DNA from: an uncultured Olleya sp.
Lineage (GTDB): Bacteria; Bacteroidota; Bacteroidia; Flavobacteriales; Flavobacteriaceae
Assembly (NCBI GenBank): GCA_947503885.1
Contig: CANNFD010000003.1
Location: 278,708 to 342,707 of the forward strand
DNA: 64,000 nucleotides
Direction: 5' to 3'
Within the stretch, counting starts at the first letter, position 1, and each line of letters starts with the position of its first letter. Position numbers and translations under genes: made by a program. Below, piece by piece: positions 44,291 to 52,266 of this stretch. The notes beneath the pieces were generated by a model that saw only the letters and a list, made by a program, of their open reading frames with translations, made no database searches and was not told the DNA's origin.

Positions 44291-46267
44291 CTACAAATTT
44301 CCTTTATAAGCCAGCAAACGCAACGCATTTATAACTACAACAATTGTAGAGCCCTCATGAAATAAAACTGCTAATCCAATATTGGTTAGTCCTAAAATAG
44401 TCACAGGAACAAGTAAGACTACAACGCCTAAACTTATAAACAGGTTTTGCTTAATAATACGTTTAGATGCTCTGCTTAATCCAATAGCAAATGGTAGCTT
44501 TTCGATTTTATCAGACATTAAAGCGACGTCAGCTGTTTCTAATGCTACATCACTTCCTGCAGCACCCATTGCAACACTAACAGTGCTTAAAGCCATAGCA
44601 GGAGCATCATTTACACCATCGCCAATCATGGCTATTTTACCGTCCGAGGCTAACAGTTTTTCGATTTCAGTAACTTTGTCTTCTGGTAGTAATCCTCCTT
44701 TTGCTTCTGTTAATCCAATTTGCTTAGCTATAGAATCTCCAACGTTTTGATGGTCTCCGGTAAGCATAATCATACGTTTTATTCCAATAGAAGTTAATTT
44801 TTTAAGTGTACTTGCAGCAGCAGCTCTTGGCACATCCATAACGCTAATTATCCCAATAACCTTATTGTTTATAGCAACAAGCATTGCAGTGTGTCCATTT
44901 TGTAAAAGGCTGTCCATTTGAGATATTATTGTGTCTTCTACAGTTATCCTTTCATCTTGCATCAATTTTAAGTTACCAATAAATACTTTGTCATTATTGT
45001 AAAGTGCTGTTATTCCTTTTCCTTGAATAGCTTCAATATTTTTAGCAATACCTTTAAAACTTAAACCATGTATGTTTTCTATATCTTTTGTAATTGCTTT
45101 TGCTAAAGGATGATTGCTTAAGTTTTCTACTTCTAAAACGATTTGTAAAAACTCTTTTTCATCAAAATTATTTAAGGCAATAACATTGGTTAACTTAGGT
45201 TTTCCTTCCGTTAATGTTCCTGTTTTATCAAATGCAATAGTGGTAATGCTTCCTAAATCCTCTAACGCTTTTCCGCCTTTTATTAACACCCCTTTTTGTG
45301 CTGCTCTTGCAATTCCGCTAAGTACTGCACTTGGTGTAGATATTGCTAAAGCACATGGGCTAGCAGCTACTAAAACAGTAATGGCTCTGTATAAACTTTC
45401 ATTAAAAGTTTCATCAATAAGTAAATAAGCAAAACAAAGAAGTGTCACAACAATTATCACAATGGGTACATACCATTTTTCAAATTTTTTAGTTAAACGT
45501 TGGGTTGGTGATTTCTGGGTTTCAACTTCACTCACCATTTTTATTAGTCGTGCAACTGTCGAGTCTTTACTTAGTTTTAAAACTTGGATTTCTATATTGT
45601 TATCACCATTTATTGTACCGGTAAAAGCAATATGTTTTTTGTCTATATCTTTAAATTCTGGTAAATTATCTGTAGATGTAATTGCTGTTTTATCAACAGG
45701 CATACTTTCGCCAGTAATTGGTGCTTGATTAATACTGCTGTTTCCTGTTATTATGACGCCATCTGCTGCTATTTTAGTGTTTGGTCTAACCACAATAACG
45801 TCACCAATTTTTAAGTCTTCTATTGGTGTCTCAATAATCTGATTGTCTTTTTTAACAAGTGCTATTTTTGGGGATAAGTCACTTAAAGCTTCAATAGATT
45901 TTTGTGCTTTATCCATTGCGTAATGCTCTAAAGCATGCCCTAAACTAAACAAGAATAAAAGCAAAGCCCCTTCTGCCCAACTGTCAATATATGCTGCTCC
46001 AATTGCAGCTGCAATCATTAAAAAATCGATATCAAAACCGCCTTTAGTTATTTTTTTATAGGCTTCAATAGTTATAAAATAACCACCAAAAAAGTAAGCT
46101 ATAATGTAACTTACTAATGAAATCCATGTAGGTAAATTAGTTAGTTTACTAACTGAAAAACCAAAAATCAAAAACACACCGCAAAGGAGTGAGAAATAGA
46201 GTTCTGTGTTTTTTCCAAAAACTAAATTGTGACTATGGTTATGGGTGTTGTTATTATGTTTGCTCAT
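44291..46267 (-). CDS. P1B-4-type heavy-metal ATPase
   Basis: The 658-residue pump has the P-type core: TGES (185-188), the phosphorylation site DKTGT (Asp347), GDGVNDAPAM and MLTGDH. The membrane metal site is SPC (303-305) rather than CPC, and the last membrane span region carries HEGST (637-641). SPC plus HEG is the signature of the P1B-4 subgroup (CoaT, CzcP, PfeT), which exports Co, Fe(II) or Zn. There is no N-terminal HMA domain, as usual in that subgroup; instead a short His/Asn-rich tail (HNNNTHNHSHN) may bind metal. It is the last gene of the efflux operon, 23 bases after the adaptor gene, and moves cytosolic metal to the periplasm for the RND pump to remove. Confidence 0.93.
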   Translation of the reverse strand: MSKHNNNTHNHSHNLVFGKNTELYFSLLCGVFLIFGFSVSKLTNLPTWISLVSYIIAYFFGGYFITIEAYKKITKGGFDIDFLMIAAAIGAAYIDSWAEGALLLFLFSLGHALEHYAMDKAQKSIEALSDLSPKIALVKKDNQIIETPIEDLKIGDVIVVRPNTKIAADGVIITGNSSINQAPITGESMPVDKTAITSTDNLPEFKDIDKKHIAFTGTINGDNNIEIQVLKLSKDSTVARLIKMVSEVETQKSPTQRLTKKFEKWYVPIVIIVVTLLCFAYLLIDETFNESLYRAITVLVAASPCALAISTPSAVLSGIARAAQKGVLIKGGKALEDLGSITTIAFDKTGTLTEGKPKLTNVIALNNFDEKEFLQIVLEVENLSNHPLAKAITKDIENIHGLSFKGIAKNIEAIQGKGITALYNNDKVFIGNLKLMQDERITVEDTIISQMDSLLQNGHTAMLVAINNKVIGIISVMDVPRAAAASTLKKLTSIGIKRMIMLTGDHQNVGDSIAKQIGLTEAKGGLLPEDKVTEIEKLLASDGKIAMIGDGVNDAPAMALSTVSVAMGAAGSDVALETADVALMSDKIEKLPFAIGLSRASKRIIKQNLFISLGVVVLLVPVTILGLTNIGLAVLFHEGSTIVVVINALRLLAYKGNL

Positions 46268-46290
46268 TTAAAATATTCAATGTTTTGTTA

Positions 46291-47436
46291 TTAATGACTG
46301 TGTCCACCTTCGCTATTATTTAGTAGCATTGTTGTACCTTTTACAAGAATTTGTTTATTCTTTAAAGCTTCCGTATTTAAAATTTCAACATGTGCTTCGG
46401 TTTGTTTCCCAATGTCTAATTTTACTTTTTCAAAGTGAAATTCGTTAGTATTTTCTTCTTCTAAAATTAACACAAAAAAATCATTTTCAACTTCAATTAT
46501 AGCTTCTTTTGGTAAACCTAATCCTTTTGTGTTTGCAATAATTATATCGGCATCTACAAACATACCTACTATAAAGTTTTCTTTGTCATTATCTACATGG
46601 CCATGTACTTTTACGCGTCTGGTTTGCTCATCAATTGTAGTGCCAACTAAATGCACATCTGCTTCATAGGTTTTATCTGAAGCTTCAGGGATTTTAAACA
46701 AAATTTTCTGGTCTTTTTTCACCTTCATTATATCCTTTTCAAATACGGATAATTCTAAATGAATATGATCAATATCCACAATTTCCATAATCACATCACT
46801 TGGTGCTACATAAGTTCCATTACTAACATTTACTTTAGTTACATGACCGTTAATTGGTGCATATAAGTTGATGGTTGAAGAAATGTGACCTTGCGCCACA
46901 CGACTTGGATTAAGGTTTAGCATTTGCAGTTTTTTACGCAATCCGTTGTAGTGCGCTAAGTTGCTTTTGTAAGCACTTTCGGCTCTCAAATAATTTTTTT
47001 CAGAAGTAATTTTTTCATCAAACAAGGTTTTTTGTCTGTTAAATTCAGATTTTAAGTAATTTAATTGTTCAGAAACTTCTAAATAGTTTTGCTGAATCTC
47101 AACAAATTCTGTGTTTTCTAATGTTACTAAAAGCTGTCCTTTTTTTACACTATCACCAATTAATAAAGGCGTTTTGGTAATATAACCACCAATAAAAGTG
47201 GTGATGCTAGATTTGTTGTGTGGTGGCACATCAATCATTCCGTTTACTTTTACAACTTCATTAAAGTCGTATTCCGCTAACGTACCTAACTCCATTTTTT
47301 CACCATCAAATTGTGCTTTAGTTATGGTAATTTCGTCGTTATGTGATTGGTTTTCTATTATAATTTCTTCTTTTTGTTCTTGATTTCCGCAGGCTACTAA
47401 AACCATTGAAAATAGTAGGATATATATATTCTTCAT
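46291..47436 (-). CDS. RND efflux periplasmic adaptor (CzcB/CusB-like)
   Basis: The 381-residue membrane-fusion protein has a lipoprotein signal (MVLVACGNQE, lipid Cys16), so it is lipid-anchored. It contains the barrel-sandwich hybrid halves (GYITKTPLLIGDSVKKGQ and INLYAPINGHVTKVNVSNG), an intervening helical hairpin (about 115-165) and beta-barrel parts (VKVHGHVDNDKENFIVGMFVDADI, shown in part). The C-terminus ends NNSEGGHSH, a small histidine motif. It connects the RND pump in the inner membrane with the outer-membrane channel. It starts 2 bases after the RND-TolC gene stop, indicating tight coupling. Confidence 0.93.
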   Translation of the reverse strand: MKNIYILLFSMVLVACGNQEQKEEIIIENQSHNDEITITKAQFDGEKMELGTLAEYDFNEVVKVNGMIDVPPHNKSSITTFIGGYITKTPLLIGDSVKKGQLLVTLENTEFVEIQQNYLEVSEQLNYLKSEFNRQKTLFDEKITSEKNYLRAESAYKSNLAHYNGLRKKLQMLNLNPSRVAQGHISSTINLYAPINGHVTKVNVSNGTYVAPSDVIMEIVDIDHIHLELSVFEKDIMKVKKDQKILFKIPEASDKTYEADVHLVGTTIDEQTRRVKVHGHVDNDKENFIVGMFVDADIIIANTKGLGLPKEAIIEVENDFFVLILEEENTNEFHFEKVKLDIGKQTEAHVEILNTEALKNKQILVKGTTMLLNNSEGGHSH

Positions 47437-47438
47437 CT

Positions 47439-50400
47439 TTATAAAATTAAGTGATTGATAGTGATAACTGTTTGGTTGTATTGATTTAATTGCTCTAAAT
47501 AATTTAGCTGAATGTCTTTTGCAGTTTCTAAACTTTGAATGTATTGAAAGAAATCAATTTCACCTTCTTTAAAGGTTCGATTTGCTGTTTTTATAATTTC
47601 TTCGGAAAGTGATTTTCCTAGCGTTTCATAATAATTTATTGCTTCATCATACTGCTGAAGCTTTGCCAATAACGATTGGTGTTCTGCATGCAATCTAGCT
47701 TGATAATCTTGTTTTTGTTCAAAAACCACTTCTTGTGCAATTTTTGCTGCTTTAATTTTAGAACGTTGTCCACCAAACAAAATCGGGATTTTAACTCCTA
47801 ATTGATAGCCTTTAATATTATCGTTTAATCCACTATTAGAACCTTGAAAATATTCTGCATTAAGATCAGGAAGCAAGCTTTGCTTTTCTAATTTAGTTTG
47901 CGCTTCTTGGAATTGAATAGATGCATCAAAAAGCGTTAAACCAACATTCTGATTAATAGATAGATTTTCAACTTCTAGTTTTTCAAGAAAACCTTCTTCA
48001 ATAGTAATGGAATCTACTTGTACTACTTTTTTAAGTTGTTCTGTAGATAAGTTCACTTCTTGAAGCGACTGTTTATAGAGTGTCTCCAGTTGTTTCTGTT
48101 TAGATTTTGCAGTAATCATTTCCAGATAATTAGTTTCGCCTAACTCAAACCTACGTGCTGCTTTTCTTGCAAAATCTTGATAAAGGCTATCTAAATATTT
48201 ATAGCTTTCTGATTTATTTTTAACATAACGTAATTGGTAATAATTGGCATAAACCTGCTTTTTTATTTGCTGTAATTGCAAGCTATAATTAGCTTCTTGC
48301 ATTCCGACTTTAGATTGGTTTACTTTTTTTTCAGCAAAATAAACCGTTGGAAATTTAAAGTCTTGCGAAATACCAAAAACCCTTAAAGGTTCATTGTTTA
48401 TAGCTAAATTACTTTTGTCATAGTTATAATAGACACTCGTTTTATCAAAAGTAAAAGCAGAACTAACCAAAGCATTAGATTGGTCAATTTTTAATTTTTC
48501 CGCTTTTAAATTGGCGTTATTTTCAATTGCTAATTCTAATGTTTCCGAAATATTTAATGGTTTGTTTTGTGCTTGAACACTAAAAGTTAAAAGTAAAATA
48601 ACCACCGAAGCTATCGTTTTCTTATTGATTTTAAGTTCTTTTTTTTCTTCATACCAAGCATATAAAACTGGTAAAACAACTAGTGTTAATAAGGTTGCTG
48701 TAACCAAACCACCAATAACTACAGTTGCTAAAGGACGTTGTACTTCTGCTCCAGCATTTGTTGAAATTGCCATAGGTAAAAACCCTAATGCAGCAGCAGC
48801 AGCAGTTAATATAACAGGTCTTAAACGCTCAGCTGCTCCTTTTTTTATACGTTCTTCAACGTTTGTGAAACCCTCTAATTTTAGTTCTTTAAAATGCTCG
48901 ATTAATACAATTCCGTTTAAAACTGCAATTCCAAAAAGTGCTATAAATCCAACACCTGCAGAAATACTAAAAGGTAAATCTCTAATCCACAATAACAATA
49001 CGCCACCAACTGCTGCAAGCGGAATAGCAGAATACACAATTAGCGCTTCTTTTACAGAGCTAAAAGCAAAATAAAGCAATACAAATATTAACAAAAGCGC
49101 TACAGGAACAGCAACTAACAATCGGTCTTTTGCACTTTGTAAGTTTTCAAATTGTCCACCATAAGTGATTTCATAACCAACAGGCAAAATTAATTTATCG
49201 TTGATTATTTTTTGTACATCTTTAACTACAGACTGTAAATCTCTGTTTCTAACATTAATTCCAACCACAATTCTGCGTTTGGTATCGTCTCGAGATATTT
49301 GTGCTGGACCAGTTGTATAGCTAATTTCTGCTAATTCACTCAACGGGATTTTATTTCCACTTGGAGTATCCACATACAGATTTTGAAGGCTTTCCAAGTT
49401 TTTTCTATTATTCTCTTGTAGACGAAGCACTAAATCGAAACGTTTTTCTCCTTCAAAAACACTACCAACAGTTTCGCCAGCAAATCCCATAGAAATGATT
49501 TTGTTTAAATCGGAAATATTTAGTCCATAACGCGCAATTTTACTTCTGTTAAATTTCACGCTCATTTGTGGCAATCCTTCTACTTTTTCAACCGAAATAT
49601 CTGCAGCGCCTTCCACGTTTTCAATAAGACTCCTAATTTCATTTGCTTTCGTTGCTAAAACGGTTAAATCTTCGCCAAAAATCTTAATAGCAACATCTGC
49701 TCTAACACCAGTAACTAGCTCGTTAAAACGCATTTCAATAGGTTGGGTGAATTCTACTTCCATTCCTGGAATTACAGCTAGTGCTTCTTTAAATTTATCG
49801 GCTAATTCGTCTTTGCTATTTGCAGACGTCCATTGTTTTTTAGGTTTTAGTTTAATAATCACATCACTTTCCTCCATAGACATTGGATCTGTTGGAACTT
49901 CTGCTGCTCCAATACGTGTCACTACTTGATCTACTTCTGGAAAATTATCTAATAAGATTTGTTCTATTCTTGTTGTGATTTCAATAGTTTTTCCAAGCGA
50001 TGTTCCTGTTTTTAAAACAGGTTGAATAACAAAATCGCCTTCGTCTAAAGTGGGTACAAATTCGCCTCCCATTTTACTGAAAATCCAAACACTAGACGCT
50101 AGTAAAATAGCAGAAAGAATAACTACTATTTTTTTATTAGATAAAGCCCAATGAATAACCGGTTGATAGACTTTATTTAGAGCCTTCATAATTCTTACCG
50201 AAATGTTTTTTGCAGACTGTTTTCCTGGTTTTAAAAACAAGGATGAAACCACAGGAACATAGGTTAAACATAAAATCATGGCTCCAATTAATGCGAAGCT
50301 AAAAGTCATTGCCATTGGCTTAAACATTTTACCTTCAATTCCACTTAAAGACAAAATTGGAATAAACACAATTAAGATGATTAATTGTCCAAAAATGGCT

Positions 50401-51752
50401 GAATTCATCATTTTTGAAGCACTTTTTAGAGTTATTTGGTCAATTTCTGCTTGTTTTTCGTTTTTACTAATTGCTGCAAGGTGGTCTGATTTTCTTATAA
50501 TTTGAAACGCAATAAACTCTACGATAATTACAGACCCATCGATAATAATTCCGAAATCAATAGCACCTAAACTCATTAAATTGGCATCAACACCAAATTG
50601 ATGCATGAGTATAATAGCAAACAATAAACTTAAAGGAATAACAGAAGCAACTACCAAACCAGAACGCCAATTACCCAATAATAAAACCACTACAAAAATT
50701 ACGATTAAGGAACCTAGTATTAGGTTTTCGGCAACTGTATATGTGGTTTTTCCAATCAGTTCGCTACGTTCTAAAAAACCATTAATATAAACGCCTTCTG
50801 GCAAGGTGCTTTGTATAGATGCTACGCGTTCTTTTACAGTGTCAATCACTGCTTTAGAGTTACCATCCTTAAGCATCATGATTTGCCCTAATACTTTTTC
50901 ACCTTCACCATTTCCTGTAATTGCACCAAAACGTGTTGCGCTACCAAAACCAACGTTAGCAACGTCTTTAATGTAAATTGGTGTACCATCGTTTTTTACT
51001 ACAATGTTTTCAATATCTTGTAATGAAGTCACTAAACCTTCGCCACGAATAAAAAAGGCTTTGTCATTTTTTTCGATATAACCACCACCAGAAACACTAT
51101 TGTTTTTTTCTAAAGCCTCATAAATTTCTGCAATAGAAATATGCATAGCTGCCAGTTTATTTGGGTTGATAGCAACTTCGTATTGTTTTAAAAATCCTCC
51201 CCAAGTATTCACTTCAACCACTCCAGGAATTCCGGACAATTGACGTTTTACAACCCAATCTTGAATAGTACGTAAATCGGTTGTGGTGTATGTGTCTTCA
51301 TAACCAGGTTTTACATCTAAAATGTATTGGTAAATTTCGCCCAAACCAGTTGTAATTGGACCCATTTCTGGTGTGCCAAATCCTTCAGGAATTTTCTCGG
51401 AAGCCGATTTAATTTTTTCTGCAATAAGCTGTCTTGGAAGGTAGGTTCCCATAGCATCACTAAAAACAATAGTAACTACTGATAAACCAAATTTTGAAAT
51501 AGAACGAATTTCTTCAACTCCTGGTAAATTTGCCATTTCTAGCTCTACAGGATAGGTAATAAATTGTTCTACATCTTGTGTAGATAAGTTGCGCGATGTG
51601 GTAATAACCTGCACTTGGTTATTGGTGATATCAGGTACTGCACCAATGGATATTTGAGTTAAAGAGAAAACACCAAAACCAGCAATAAAGGCTGTAAATA
51701 GAAATATAATCAGTTTATTATTTAAACTGAATCTTATAATGTTTGTTAACAT
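47439..51752 (-). CDS. CzcA-type RND metal pump fused to a TolC-like outer membrane factor
   Basis: Residues 1 to about 1040 are a complete heavy-metal RND transporter with twelve membrane spans; the proton-relay motif DFGIIIDGSVIIVE (Asp399, Asp405, Glu412) is the HME1 pattern of Zn/Co/Cd pumps. After a short basic linker (EEKKELKINKK) comes a hydrophobic stretch ending TFSVQAQ (about 1044-1062), which looks like a cleavable signal peptide, and then a ~375-residue TolC/OEP family protein with coiled-coil halves and the outer-membrane strand region YQLGVKIPILFGGQRSK. The reading frame is open throughout with no ATG at the junction. Cleavage there would release a separate outer-membrane channel. 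Fused CusA-TolC proteins of this size are known in Bacteroidota. Confidence 0.93.
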   Translation of the reverse strand: MLTNIIRFSLNNKLIIFLFTAFIAGFGVFSLTQISIGAVPDITNNQVQVITTSRNLSTQDVEQFITYPVELEMANLPGVEEIRSISKFGLSVVTIVFSDAMGTYLPRQLIAEKIKSASEKIPEGFGTPEMGPITTGLGEIYQYILDVKPGYEDTYTTTDLRTIQDWVVKRQLSGIPGVVEVNTWGGFLKQYEVAINPNKLAAMHISIAEIYEALEKNNSVSGGGYIEKNDKAFFIRGEGLVTSLQDIENIVVKNDGTPIYIKDVANVGFGSATRFGAITGNGEGEKVLGQIMMLKDGNSKAVIDTVKERVASIQSTLPEGVYINGFLERSELIGKTTYTVAENLILGSLIVIFVVVLLLGNWRSGLVVASVIPLSLLFAIILMHQFGVDANLMSLGAIDFGIIIDGSVIIVEFIAFQIIRKSDHLAAISKNEKQAEIDQITLKSASKMMNSAIFGQLIILIVFIPILSLSGIEGKMFKPMAMTFSFALIGAMILCLTYVPVVSSLFLKPGKQSAKNISVRIMKALNKVYQPVIHWALSNKKIVVILSAILLASSVWIFSKMGGEFVPTLDEGDFVIQPVLKTGTSLGKTIEITTRIEQILLDNFPEVDQVVTRIGAAEVPTDPMSMEESDVIIKLKPKKQWTSANSKDELADKFKEALAVIPGMEVEFTQPIEMRFNELVTGVRADVAIKIFGEDLTVLATKANEIRSLIENVEGAADISVEKVEGLPQMSVKFNRSKIARYGLNISDLNKIISMGFAGETVGSVFEGEKRFDLVLRLQENNRKNLESLQNLYVDTPSGNKIPLSELAEISYTTGPAQISRDDTKRRIVVGINVRNRDLQSVVKDVQKIINDKLILPVGYEITYGGQFENLQSAKDRLLVAVPVALLLIFVLLYFAFSSVKEALIVYSAIPLAAVGGVLLLWIRDLPFSISAGVGFIALFGIAVLNGIVLIEHFKELKLEGFTNVEERIKKGAAERLRPVILTAAAAALGFLPMAISTNAGAEVQRPLATVVIGGLVTATLLTLVVLPVLYAWYEEKKELKINKKTIASVVILLLTFSVQAQNKPLNISETLELAIENNANLKAEKLKIDQSNALVSSAFTFDKTSVYYNYDKSNLAINNEPLRVFGISQDFKFPTVYFAEKKVNQSKVGMQEANYSLQLQQIKKQVYANYYQLRYVKNKSESYKYLDSLYQDFARKAARRFELGETNYLEMITAKSKQKQLETLYKQSLQEVNLSTEQLKKVVQVDSITIEEGFLEKLEVENLSINQNVGLTLFDASIQFQEAQTKLEKQSLLPDLNAEYFQGSNSGLNDNIKGYQLGVKIPILFGGQRSKIKAAKIAQEVVFEQKQDYQARLHAEHQSLLAKLQQYDEAINYYETLGKSLSEEIIKTANRTFKEGEIDFFQYIQSLETAKDIQLNYLEQLNQYNQTVITINHLIL

Positions 51753-51819
51753 AATTCATAATAATTAAGAAATAATAAATACCTGTTTGTTAATAAACAG
51801 GATTATGATCTAAATTGAA

Positions 51820-52209
51820 TTATGTGTGTTTTGGTGGCTGAAAAATAGAAGTTTTTTCGAAAGCAGTAAACATATCTTTATAATAGAAATTAACAGGAAT
51901 TTCTATATATTCTTGATATTTGAAATTATAAGTAATAGCGACGTTTAAAAAAGAGTTGTTAATATGTGAACACATGTGATGACTATCGTTAAACGGTAGG
52001 TCTTCATGTTCTTCATGGCTGTTTTCGTGTTCTTCTCTAGCATCCCCATAGTGTTCTGCTAAAAATTCAAAAAAAGAGTCGCCATATTTTTCTTTATGAT
52101 ATTGAGCATGTTCCACCAACGCGCTAATCTTAGAAAAATCTTCTAAGTTAATATTGAAACTTTGGATAAGAATCAAAAAGGAATAGGTTATGGCTAATAC
52201 TTTACTCAT
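51820..52209 (-). CDS. His-rich small exported protein, first gene of the metal efflux operon
   Basis: A 129-residue protein with an N-terminal hydrophobic signal (MSKVLAITYSFLILIQS) and a mature part rich in His and Glu: EHAQYHKEKYGDS, HYGDAREEHENSHEEHED and DSHHMCSHINNSF. This is a likely metal-binding region. The C-terminus is beta-like (YKDMFTAFEKTSIFQPP). No named family is recognised; small His-rich exported proteins often accompany Czc-type pumps as metal sensors or chaperones. It leads the operon, 67 bases ahead of the RND-TolC gene and directly behind a promoter with two overlapping -7 boxes. Confidence 0.75.
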   Translation of the reverse strand: MSKVLAITYSFLILIQSFNINLEDFSKISALVEHAQYHKEKYGDSFFEFLAEHYGDAREEHENSHEEHEDLPFNDSHHMCSHINNSFLNVAITYNFKYQEYIEIPVNFYYKDMFTAFEKTSIFQPPKHT

Positions 52210-52216
52210 GCAGTAA

Positions 52217-52232
52217 CAAATTTACAAAATTA
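52217..52232 (-). promoter_or_regulatory. Two adjacent -7 elements for the metal efflux operon
   Basis: On the minus strand TAATTTTG (52225-52232) and TAAATTTG (52217-52224) lie back to back, both matching TAnnTTTG. A TTG at 52250-52252 is 17 bases upstream of the first. Confidence 0.55.
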
Positions 52233-52245
52233 GCTATTGTAAAGC

Positions 52246-52259
52246 GTAACAAAAGTTAC
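52246..52259. promoter_or_regulatory. Inverted repeat, candidate operator of the metal efflux operon
   Basis: GTAAC-AAAA-GTTAC is a perfect 5-base inverted repeat overlapping the -33 position of the operon promoter. A related half-palindrome (GTAACAAATTTAC) occurs at 52213-52225 over the -7 boxes. The spacing suits a metal-responsive repressor. No regulator gene is in the operon. It lacks a T-run, so it is not a terminator for the upstream gene. Confidence 0.4.
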
Positions 52260-52266
52260 AAATGTC

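Noticed and set aside
44291..46267. Copper-exporting CopA ATPase
   Set aside because: The membrane motif is SPC, not CPC, and HMA domains are absent; HEGST points to the P1B-4 group.
48625..49074. Plus-strand open frame inside the RND-TolC gene
   Set aside because: Opposite the membrane part of a clear RND transporter; product lacks any recognisable motif.
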